Positions 1-5,372 of a stretch of DNA of 5,719 nucleotides are shown here, in pieces. The number at the start of each line of letters is the position of its first letter. Position 1 is the first letter of the stretch. The position numbers and the translations under genes were made by a program. This stretch comes from Acidobacteriota bacterium (lineage in GTDB: Bacteria > Acidobacteriota > Vicinamibacteria > Vicinamibacterales > Vicinamibacteraceae): contig JAEZCY010000329.1 in the NCBI GenBank assembly GCA_023429845.1, forward strand, positions 1-5,719, in the 5' to 3' direction. A model generated the notes under the pieces. It was not told where the DNA came from, did no database searches, and saw only the letters and a program-made list of their open reading frames with translations.

Positions 1-97
1 GCGCTCCGCACACGCCGGCGCGCACGGAGCTGACGCGCCCGGCCGCGGGACGACGTCACGGGGCGGGTCAGGCCGCCACGACGCCGTGCTCGGGGCG

Positions 98-439
98 ATG
101 ACGTGGTCGTCGTCGGATGGCGTCTGGTGGGCGCATCGCGGCGACGAGTTCCCGTTGCGCATCGCGGGGCCCGAGGAGGGCCCGACGGAGCGACAACTCG
201 AACTGGCGCGCATGGTCCGTCAGCGCAGCTTCGAGGTGTCGCTGCGCGGGTCGGAGGCGGCCCGCCCGGCAGCGCTCGCCCGAGGTGTCGGCCTCCCACG
301 ATTCTCCATCGCCGCGGCCGTCGTCGGTCGCGACGCGGGAAGCGCCACGCCGGTGACGGTGCACCTGCGTTCCGATGGTGACGCCACCGACTACGCGGTG
401 CGGTCGGCCGACGGCCTTTCGACCTTCAAGGCCATGTGA
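98..439 (+). CDS. Small uncharacterised protein (113 aa)
   Basis: I do not recognise this protein with confidence. The frame has strong G/C preference at third codon positions and a balanced hydrophobic/charged composition, so it looks coding; the opposite-strand frame over the same DNA gives an Arg/His/Gly-rich product typical of a shadow. The N-terminus has a Trp-rich patch (DGVWWAHRGDEFPL), then GPEEGPTERQLELARMV, which probably starts an amphipathic helix. There is no signal peptide or membrane segment. The W-rich start followed by a GPT-x-x-Q-L helix loosely recalls small DUF6985-like domains, but this is a weak impression. I chose ATG 98 because it sits in an ATGA overlap with a second open frame ending at 101 and has a short GGGG run four bases upstream. 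GTG 86 is an alternative, and the same frame stays open to the left edge, so the true start could lie outside the window. Confidence 0.6.
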   Translation: MTWSSSDGVWWAHRGDEFPLRIAGPEEGPTERQLELARMVRQRSFEVSLRGSEAARPAALARGVGLPRFSIAAAVVGRDAGSATPVTVHLRSDGDATDYAVRSADGLSTFKAM

Positions 440-450
440 CCGGAACGTCT

Positions 451-562
451 GTACGCAGCCGTCGGTCCTTGCGGTCATTTCGTACGTAGCCGTCGGGCCG
501 AGTGGCCATCTCGGACGTAGCCGTCGGGCCGTGTGGCCATCTCGGACGTAGCCGTCGGGCCT
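451..562. repeat. 31-bp tandem repeat array, about 3.6 units
   Basis: Units lie at 451-481, 482-512, 513-543 and a partial fourth at 544-562. The conserved core is acgtagccgtcgggcc (acgcagccgtcggtcc in the first, most diverged unit). The second half of units 2 and 3 reads gtggccatctc. Units 2 and 3 are nearly identical and the last unit breaks off into a hairpin. A 31-bp period is not a multiple of three, so translation changes frame between units; this argues against a coding repeat. It begins 11 bp after the stop codon of the small ORF and ends about 130 bp before the crotonase start. No spacer diversity is present, so it is not a CRISPR array. Confidence 0.85.
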
Positions 563-588
563 TGCCCGACGGGCAGCCGCTGCCCGTC
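552..588. repeat. Two overlapping perfect hairpins at the end of the tandem array
   Basis: Hairpin A pairs ccgtcgggc (552-560) with gcccgacgg (564-572) around a ctt loop. Hairpin B pairs gacgggcag (568-576) with ctgcccgtc (580-588) around a ccg loop. Both stems are nine perfect base pairs and they share 568-572, so a transcript can form only one at a time. Neither is followed by a T-run on either strand, so a standard intrinsic terminator is not supported. Hairpin A continues the ccgtcgggc core of the 31-bp repeat, which suggests the array and hairpin belong to one REP-like element. An attenuator-like role would require a promoter upstream of 552, and I do not see one. Confidence 0.6.
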
Positions 589-641
589 AATCGTCGCGCG
601 TTCACTGGCGCACGCGGGCAATCGAGTGCTGAAGTTGGCGG

Positions 642-688
642 TAGACTCACCGCAGCGCTCGCTTCGAGCGAGTTCACTGCGACGGGAG
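642..688 (+). promoter_or_regulatory. Putative -10 box, 5' stem-loop and ribosome binding site of the crotonase gene
   Basis: TAGACT at 642-647 resembles a sigma70 -10 box; no good -35 box lies 16-18 bp upstream, so the promoter is tentative. Transcription would start near 653-655. The leader would open with a stem-loop: cgcag (651-655) pairs with ctgcg (677-681), and inside it cgctcg (656-661) pairs with cgagcg (665-670) around a ctt loop. GGGAG at 684-688, seven bases before GTG 696, is a good Shine-Dalgarno sequence and supports the GTG start. Confidence 0.4.
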
Positions 689-695
689 TCGATTC

Positions 696-1466
696 GTGCA
701 GCACATCACCCTCGACCGGGAAGAAGGCATCCTCGTCATCACGCTGGCGCGCGGCAAGGCCAACGCGCTCAACTGCGAGATGGTGGACGAACTGCAGTCG
801 GCCCTCAACCATGCGCGCTCCGACGAGCGCACGCACGGTGTGGTGCTGACCAGCGAGACGCCGAAGATGTTTTGCGGCGGCTTCGACGTGCAGGAGGTCT
901 TCGCGTACACGCCCGACAAATTGACCCGGTACATGGCGCGCTTCATCCGCATGTTCGACACCCTGCGCAACCTGCCCAAGCCCGCGGTGGCTGGCATCTC
1001 CGGGCACAGCTACGCCGGCGGCTCGATCCTGGCGCTCGCCTGCGACACGCGCATCATGGCCGAAGGCGACTTCAAGTTCGCCCTGAACGAGGTGATGCTC
1101 GGCGTCGTGCTGCCCGCACGCATGCTGCAGGCGCTGGCCGCCGCCGTACCCGGTGCCACGGCCAGGCAGATGTTCCTCGAAGGGCATGCGTGGCGCGCCA
1201 GCGACGCCCTGGCGCACGGCATCGTGCAGGAGCTGGTGCCGGCAGGCAACATCCGTCACCGCGCGCTGACGGTGGCGCGTGAGCTCGCGTCGAGGCCGCC
1301 GCGAGCCTTCGCCCTGCACAAGCAGGCACTCGTCGAGGGCGCTGGCGGCGTGCCATACATGCCGGATGAAGTGGAACGCATGGCCGCCGAGTTCGCCGCC
1401 GTGTGGTTCGACGAGGAGTGCCAGACCTACCGCGACCTGCTTGCCGCGAGGCTGCAGACCGACTGA
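696..1466 (+). CDS. Enoyl-CoA hydratase/isomerase (crotonase) family, probably delta3,delta2-enoyl-CoA isomerase
   Basis: This 256-aa protein has the normal length of a single-domain crotonase. The visible family landmarks are GKANALN (20-26), the oxyanion-hole loop MFCGGFDV (58-65), and GISGHSYAGG (100-109), whose backbone NH groups stabilise the thioester enolate. At the first catalytic Glu of hydratases (Glu144 of rat mitochondrial ECH) this protein has Ile111. The second (Glu164) is kept as Glu132 in LNEVMLG. The single-Glu LNE-x-x-LG pattern, followed by GHAWRASDALAHGIVQELVP, matches mitochondrial ECI1-type isomerases, which shift cis/trans-3-enoyl-CoA to trans-2-enoyl-CoA for beta-oxidation. 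The assignment as isomerase rather than hydratase is inferred from this alignment made from memory. No signal peptide, so cytoplasmic. GTG start with GGGAG seven bases upstream. Transcribed alone as far as seen; the next gene is convergent. Confidence 0.9.
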   Translation: MQHITLDREEGILVITLARGKANALNCEMVDELQSALNHARSDERTHGVVLTSETPKMFCGGFDVQEVFAYTPDKLTRYMARFIRMFDTLRNLPKPAVAGISGHSYAGGSILALACDTRIMAEGDFKFALNEVMLGVVLPARMLQALAAAVPGATARQMFLEGHAWRASDALAHGIVQELVPAGNIRHRALTVARELASRPPRAFALHKQALVEGAGGVPYMPDEVERMAAEFAAVWFDEECQTYRDLLAARLQTD

Positions 1467-1489
1467 CGCGCCCGGTGCCATCGGGCGCG
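1467..1489. terminator. Hairpin between convergent genes, possible bidirectional terminator
   Basis: cgcgcccg (1467-1474) pairs perfectly with cgggcgcg (1482-1489) around a 7-nt loop. The stem starts at the base after the crotonase stop codon and lies about 50 nt past the stop of the opposite-strand beta-propeller gene. No T-run follows on either strand, so it may be a U-less hairpin terminator or a 3'-end stabiliser. The remainder of the gap to 1538 shows nothing recognisable. Confidence 0.4.
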
Positions 1490-1538
1490 AGGATGAATCA
1501 GTTGCTCCTGCTCGGCCGGCGCACCGCTCTATCAGGAG

Positions 1539-2588
1539 TCAGCCGACCGGGGGCGCGAAGTCGTAGAGGCCCGGTGTGACGAGCAGGCGGCCGTCCGGCG
1601 CGAACCACATCGAGGTCGGCGAGATCGCGCCCGCGCCGAGCAGTTGGAGTGTGCGGATCTTCTCGCCGTCGGCGTCGTACACGTACACGTGCGCCGTCGG
1701 CGTCGCGACGAACAACCGCCCTCCTGGATCGACCGCTGCCGTGAGGATGGTCGGGCGGACCAGTGGATAACGCACGTCGTCCACGTTCCGGCGCGGCCAT
1801 TGTGTCGGCATGGCCATGACGATCGGATCCAGTGCCCGACCCTGGATGACGCGTTCGAACTCCAGGATGCCTGCCGATGAGTACTTGCGGAACGCCGGCG
1901 GGCCGGCGAGGAACACCACGTAAACGCCGCCGTCCGGCGCGGGCAGGGGCAGCGCCGTGTTGAAGGCCATGTGGACGTCGGCGTCGTGTTCGAAGCCGGT
2001 GGGCCGGAGCGTGCCGATCTGCCGCTGCACCGCTCCGGTGACGCTGTACTCGGACACGAGCACGCCGCGCTCCGGCTGATTGAGCAGGACGGTCACGCCC
2101 GTGTACCGCGCCGCGCCGATCCCGTTCAGCACGAGGTTGCCGATCGTGAGGCGAGGCGTGGCCGTTGCAGCCACCGAGAACGTGTTGAGCACCTTCCCGC
2201 GCCCGTCGAACACCGACACGCGCGGTTGGCGTCCGGGCGCGTCTGCGACGATGAAGTCGCCGTTGGGGGCGGCGTCGAACGACGTCGGCCGCAGCACCCG
2301 TCCCACCTCGAAGCCGATGTCCACGAGGGGCGTCACGGTCGTACGCGCGGCGTCCACGGTGTAGACGCGATGACGACGCCGGTCGAAGACCAGCGCGCTG
2401 CCGTCCGGGCGCAGGGCATAGCCTCCGGGCTCCTCGAACTCGCCGGCCAGGAAGGGCGGGACGCCACCCGCCGAGCGCACCGGCTCGACAGCGGCAGGTG
2501 CGGCGACGCCGGCTGCGCGCAGGCCGCCGTCCGTGGGCGCCGCGGCGACCGCGATCAGGCAGAGCAGGGCCCCGCACGCCGCGCCCAT
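1539..2588 (-). CDS. Secreted beta-propeller protein of unknown function
   Basis: A 349-aa protein that starts with a hydrophobic signal-like segment (GALLCLIAVAAAP, about residues 6-18) and is followed by an Ala/Pro-rich stretch, so it is probably exported. From about residue 46 it carries recurring beta-strand units built on P-D/N-G-x-L/F-x-V, with turns at PDG 61-63, PNG 108-110, PDG 218-220, PGG 288-290 and PDG 331-333. This is typical of six-bladed NHL/SMP-30/TolB-like propellers; no catalytic or metal site stands out. ATG 2588 is preferred because it places the hydrophobic segment at the N-terminus and follows the upstream E1 stop by 52 bp. An in-frame ATG at 2678 would add 30 residues, overlap the E1 gene and encode a Ser/Pro/Arg-rich leader from repeat-like DNA. 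Neither start has a clear Shine-Dalgarno, and the true n-region is unsettled. Same-strand spacing suggests co-transcription with E1. Ligand and role unknown. Confidence 0.8.
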   Translation of the reverse strand: MGAACGALLCLIAVAAAPTDGGLRAAGVAAPAAVEPVRSAGGVPPFLAGEFEEPGGYALRPDGSALVFDRRRHRVYTVDAARTTVTPLVDIGFEVGRVLRPTSFDAAPNGDFIVADAPGRQPRVSVFDGRGKVLNTFSVAATATPRLTIGNLVLNGIGAARYTGVTVLLNQPERGVLVSEYSVTGAVQRQIGTLRPTGFEHDADVHMAFNTALPLPAPDGGVYVVFLAGPPAFRKYSSAGILEFERVIQGRALDPIVMAMPTQWPRRNVDDVRYPLVRPTILTAAVDPGGRLFVATPTAHVYVYDADGEKIRTLQLLGAGAISPTSMWFAPDGRLLVTPGLYDFAPPVG

Positions 2589-2595
2589 TACGCTG

Positions 2596-2640
2596 GTCGC
2601 GAGCGGAGTGGAGCGTGGCGCCCCGAGCGAGGTCGAGGGG
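2596..2640. repeat. Short imperfect direct repeat in the E1/beta-propeller gap
   Basis: Two 18-bp segments, 2596-2613 and 2620-2637, match at 13 of 18 positions with a 24-bp offset; both contain cgagcg followed by a purine-rich G/A stretch. They fill most of the 52 bp between the E1 stop codon and the preferred beta-propeller start. The segment resembles the G+C-rich dispersed intergenic repeats that some Acidobacteriota and other environmental genomes show, but only one local copy pair is visible here, so a dispersed nature is an inference. Confidence 0.3.
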
Positions 2641-4767
2641 CTAGTACGCGGCGAGCTTCCGGATCGCGGCAAGGACATCGGCCGACTGCGGCAGGATCTC
2701 TTCCTCGAGTTCCGGGTAGTACGCGACGGGCGTGTCCATGGCGGCCACGCGCAGCACGGGTGCGTCGAGGTGCTCGAAGAAGTGCTCGACGATGTATGCG
2801 GCGATCTCGCCGCCGAAGCCGGCCGTCAGCGTGTCCTCGTGCGCCACGACGATGCGGTTGGTTTCGCGCACGGCGTCGCCGATGGTCGCCCAGTCGCACG
2901 GCGCGATTGTGCGCAGGTCGACGACGCGGACGCTGATGCCGTCCTTCTCCGCCTGCTGCGCGGCGAGCAGCGATCGCTGCACGAGCGCGCCCCAGGTGAT
3001 CACGGTGACGTCGCTGCCGTCGCGGCGCACGGCCGCGCGCCCGAACGGAATCGTGTAGTCCGGCCCCGGGTACACGGCCTTGTTGTAGGTCTGCCGGTAC
3101 AGGTGCTTGTGCTCGAGGAACAGCACGGGATCGTCGCAGCGGATCGCCGTCCGCAGCAGGCCGGCCGCATCGGCGGCGTTGCTGGGGAAGACCACGTGGA
3201 TCCCGGGACAGTGCGCGAAGATGCTCTCGCCCGACTGGCTGTGGTAAGGCGCGCCGCCCCGCAGGTACCCGCCGATGGGCGAGCGGATGACGAGCGGTGC
3301 CGTGAACGTGTTGTTGGACCGGTAGCGCAGCATCGTGAGCTCGTCACGAATCTGCATGAACGCGGGCCAGATGTAATCGAAGAACTGGATCTCGACGACC
3401 GGCTTCAGGCCACGCGTCGCCATGCCCGTCGCGCGACCGACGATGTTGGCTTCCGCGAGGGGCGAGTTGAAGACGCGCTGGCCGCCGAACGCGCGCTGCA
3501 GGCCGTGCGTGACCTTGAACACGCCGCCCTTGCCGGCCACCTCGGCGAGTGCGCCCTCGCGGCTCGCGTCCGCGACATCCTCGCCGAAGACCACGATGCG
3601 CGGATTGGCCGCCATCTCGTCCTGCAGCGTCCGGTTGATGGCCGCCACCATCGTGTCCGGCTTGCCCTCGACGATCGGTTCGGCGTTCCAGTCCGGCGAG
3701 GTGACGTCCACGTCGGGCGAATAGACGTACAGCCCGGCCGTCGACCGAGCCGGCTTCTCGGCCCTCAGGGCGATGTCGGTGGCGGCGTTCACTTCGCGAT
3801 CGACCTCGGCCTGCATCGCCTCGAGTTCCTCACGCGTCGCGAGGCCCTCGGCCAGGAGGTACGACGCGGCCAGCGTGATCGGATCACGTGCCGCCTCGCG
3901 CGCCCGCTCCTCCGCGGTCTTGTACAGCCGCTCGTCGTCCGACAGCGAGTGCGAGTAGTGGCGAATCACCTTCGCGTGCACGAAGGCCGGCCCCTCGCCG
4001 CTGCGTGCATACGCGACGGCCTGCTCCATCGTCTCGATGCTGGCGACCAGGTCGGTGCCGTCCACGCGGAAGATCTTGAGGTGGGGAAAGCCCTCGACGA
4101 GGCGCGAGATGTCGCCGCCCGGTGTCTGCACCTCCACGGGCACCGAGATCGCGTACCCGTTGTCCTCGATGAGGTACACGAGAGGCAACTGCCCGTTGCT
4201 GGCCGTGTTGAGCGACTCCCAGAACTCGCCCTCGCTCGTCGTGCCGTCGCCGACCGACACGTACGTCACGGCGTCGGCGACAGGGCGTTCGGCATCGGGG
4301 ATGTCGGGCAGTTCCGTCAGCAGCCGCGTCGCTTCGGCGCAGCCCACGGCCTGCAGGCACTGTGTGCCGGTGGGGCTCGAGCCCGACACGATGTTCCAGC
4401 GCGTGTGCCCCCAGTGCGAGGGCATCTGGCGGCCGCCCGACGCCGGATCGTCCTTGGCGCCGACTCCCTGCAGCAGCATCTCGAGCGGCGTCACGCCCAG
4501 CGCGAGGCAGAACGCGCGATCGCGGTAGTACGGGTACGCCCAGTCCACACCGGGGCGCAGCGCCAGGCCTGCAGCCACGAGGATTGCCTCGTGGCCGGCC
4601 CCGCTGATCTGGAAGAAGATCTGGCTCTGGTTCTTGAGTTGAATTTCCTTGTCGTCGAGCCGGCGCGACAGAACCATGAGCCGGTACGCACGCAGGAGCA
4701 ACTCGCGCGAGTGGCGCGGCGTATGGGCCTGGCCGGAGGACGGGGACGGGTAGGCCGCGGTTTTCAT
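2641..4767 (-). CDS. Branched-chain 2-oxoacid dehydrogenase E1, alpha and beta subunits fused
   Basis: This 708-aa thiamine-diphosphate enzyme decarboxylates a 2-oxoacid and passes the acyl group to lipoyl-E2. The alpha half (about 20-335) has SGAGHEA, the YYRDR loop, and GGRQMPSH with a following SSPTGTQ segment, as in BCKDH E1alpha rather than pyruvate E1alpha. The TPP/Mg motif is GDG 173-175 with N203 after 27 residues, and the HSLSDD loop (273-278) matches the phosphorylation-loop HSTSDD of mammalian BCKDHA. A linker (about 336-368) joins the beta half, with GEDVA 395-399, Glu439 in SPLAEANIVG (equivalent to the Glu that activates the aminopyrimidine of TPP), EIQFFDYIWPAF, His509 in YHSQSGES, and HEDTLTAGFGGE 643-654. 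Every expected site is intact, and separate alpha plus beta subunits sum to a similar length. ATG 4767 is the only suitable start, but lacks a clear Shine-Dalgarno. No E2 or E3 gene is in the window. The exact substrate (2-oxoisovalerate versus another 2-oxoacid) is inferred. Confidence 0.95.
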   Translation of the reverse strand: MKTAAYPSPSSGQAHTPRHSRELLLRAYRLMVLSRRLDDKEIQLKNQSQIFFQISGAGHEAILVAAGLALRPGVDWAYPYYRDRAFCLALGVTPLEMLLQGVGAKDDPASGGRQMPSHWGHTRWNIVSGSSPTGTQCLQAVGCAEATRLLTELPDIPDAERPVADAVTYVSVGDGTTSEGEFWESLNTASNGQLPLVYLIEDNGYAISVPVEVQTPGGDISRLVEGFPHLKIFRVDGTDLVASIETMEQAVAYARSGEGPAFVHAKVIRHYSHSLSDDERLYKTAEERAREAARDPITLAASYLLAEGLATREELEAMQAEVDREVNAATDIALRAEKPARSTAGLYVYSPDVDVTSPDWNAEPIVEGKPDTMVAAINRTLQDEMAANPRIVVFGEDVADASREGALAEVAGKGGVFKVTHGLQRAFGGQRVFNSPLAEANIVGRATGMATRGLKPVVEIQFFDYIWPAFMQIRDELTMLRYRSNNTFTAPLVIRSPIGGYLRGGAPYHSQSGESIFAHCPGIHVVFPSNAADAAGLLRTAIRCDDPVLFLEHKHLYRQTYNKAVYPGPDYTIPFGRAAVRRDGSDVTVITWGALVQRSLLAAQQAEKDGISVRVVDLRTIAPCDWATIGDAVRETNRIVVAHEDTLTAGFGGEIAAYIVEHFFEHLDAPVLRVAAMDTPVAYYPELEEEILPQSADVLAAIRKLAAY

Positions 4768-4865
4768 GACGCGGCGTGCGGGCCGTCCGGCAGGGCAAGG
4801 TCGGACTCGAGCATGAGCGATGCTTTTTGTCTGGGCGGGCCCAGGGGGAGGGCGGCCGCCCTTCT

Positions 4866-4896
4866 ACTGTACGCCAATCGGAAAGTCAGCCGTCAG
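4866..4896 (-). promoter_or_regulatory. Weak candidate promoter for the E1 gene
   Basis: On the minus strand TACAGT (4871-4866) matches the -10 consensus at four of six positions. CTGACG (4896-4891) matches -35 at four of six, but the 19-bp spacer is long. Transcription would begin near 4859, leaving a leader of about 90 nt. That leader contains a ctgggc/gcccag dyad (4831-4844) and a perfect ggcggccgcc palindrome (4851-4860). This is a weak assignment. Confidence 0.25.
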
Positions 4897-4919
4897 AACT
4901 CGATGGTTCGGCATGATCG

Positions 4920-4941
4920 CCTGTCGCGAGCGCCCGACAGG
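4920..4941. promoter_or_regulatory. Perfect 7-8-7 inverted repeat, candidate operator
   Basis: cctgtcg (4920-4926) and cgacagg (4935-4941) are exact reverse complements separated by 8 bp. The dyad lies between the divergent E1 and cupin genes. It is upstream of both candidate promoters, so neither predicted transcript would contain it. That favours a DNA-level binding site for a dimeric regulator over an RNA hairpin. Its centre is about 50 bp upstream of the inferred cupin transcription start. No regulator gene is adjacent. Confidence 0.4.
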
Positions 4942-4968
4942 TAAGGGGCAGCCGCCCGCCGGGACCCC

Positions 4969-4974
4969 TACAAT
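4969..4974 (+). promoter_or_regulatory. -10 box TACAAT, immediately before the cupin start
   Basis: TACAAT matches the sigma70 -10 consensus at five of six positions and ends six bases before ATG 4981. Transcription would therefore start at or very near the A of the start codon, giving a leaderless mRNA. No convincing -35 box lies 17 bp upstream (the region is ggggca-like), and no Shine-Dalgarno sequence precedes the ATG, which fits the leaderless reading. Confidence 0.45.
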
Positions 4975-4980
4975 GCCTGC

Positions 4981-5298
4981 ATGCCGTTGTACCGGTGGGA
5001 CGAGATCGCGCTCGAGAAGGTGACCGAGATGGTGTCGCGGAAGGTCGTGCGTGGGGAGCGCGAGATGCTGACGCAGGTCTACCTGAAGAAGGGCGCGCTC
5101 GTTCCGCTCCACGCGCACGACGAGGAGCAGATGACGTACGTGCTCCAGGGCGCGCTGCAGTTCCTCGTCGGAAGCGAAGACGTCCGTGTCGAGGAAGGAG
5201 AGGTCCTGCACATCCCGAGCGGCGTCGCGCACCAGGCCGTGGCCCTCGACGACACGTTCGTGCTCGGCGTGTTCAGTCCGGTGCGGGCGGCGGGCTGA
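4981..5298 (+). CDS. Single-domain cupin protein
   Basis: A 105-aa protein that is essentially one cupin_2 beta-barrel. Motif 1 runs G38-x5-H44-x-H46-x3-Q50-x6-G57 (segment HAHDEEQMTYVLQG), with Gln in place of the usual metal-binding Glu. Motif 2 runs G73-x5-P79-x-G81-x2-H84 (GEVLHIPSGVAH). His44, His46 and His84, with Gln50 or Glu49 as a fourth ligand, could hold a divalent metal. There is no signal peptide, so it is cytoplasmic. Small cupins of this type include dioxygenases, isomerases and effector-binding proteins, and the sequence does not show which. ATG 4981 is the natural start: it directly follows a TACAAT -10 box and no ribosome binding site is seen. The gene is divergent from E1 and convergent with the rhomboid gene, so it is probably transcribed alone. 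Confidence 0.9.
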   Translation: MPLYRWDEIALEKVTEMVSRKVVRGEREMLTQVYLKKGALVPLHAHDEEQMTYVLQGALQFLVGSEDVRVEEGEVLHIPSGVAHQAVALDDTFVLGVFSPVRAAG

Positions 5299-5372
5299 CA
5301 ACCGCGGAAGTGCAAACTGCAGAATGGCTCAGCGCCGCGAGCCTCGGGAAGGTCGGGCGGCAGGCTCTTCCC

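Noticed and set aside
68..478. A 136-codon open frame on the - strand opposite the small ORF
   Set aside because: The product is Arg/Gly/His-rich without hydrophobic core segments; the + strand frame has better codon bias and a start in a plausible context.
451..562. CRISPR array
   Set aside because: The units are directly adjacent and nearly uniform over all 31 bp, with no unique spacers and no cas genes nearby.
426..1481. A 351-codon open frame on the - strand opposite the crotonase gene and the tandem repeats
   Set aside because: It runs through non-coding repeats whose period is not a multiple of three and through the reverse complement of a clear crotonase; the composition is shadow-like.
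1513..1549. Inverted repeat cggccggc/gccgaccg near the end of the beta-propeller gene
   Set aside because: It contains a mismatch and a 21-nt loop, and one arm lies in coding sequence; it is probably chance pairing in GC-rich DNA.
4810..4828. Intrinsic terminator on the + strand (agcat/atgct stem followed by TTTT)
   Set aside because: The stem is only five base pairs and no + strand gene lies upstream to be terminated; the site is in the leader of the minus-strand E1 gene.
2533..4944. An 803-codon open frame on the + strand opposite the E1 gene
   Set aside because: It is the antisense shadow of a GC-rich gene. Its product is dominated by Arg, Val, His, Asp and Ala with no recognisable domain, while the minus strand encodes an intact E1 with every active-site motif.
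5339..5372. Terminator hairpin between the convergent cupin and rhomboid genes
   Set aside because: Two alternative 6-bp stems can be drawn (gagcct/aggctc and gggaag/cttccc), but both have loops of 15 nt or more and no T-run, so neither is convincing.
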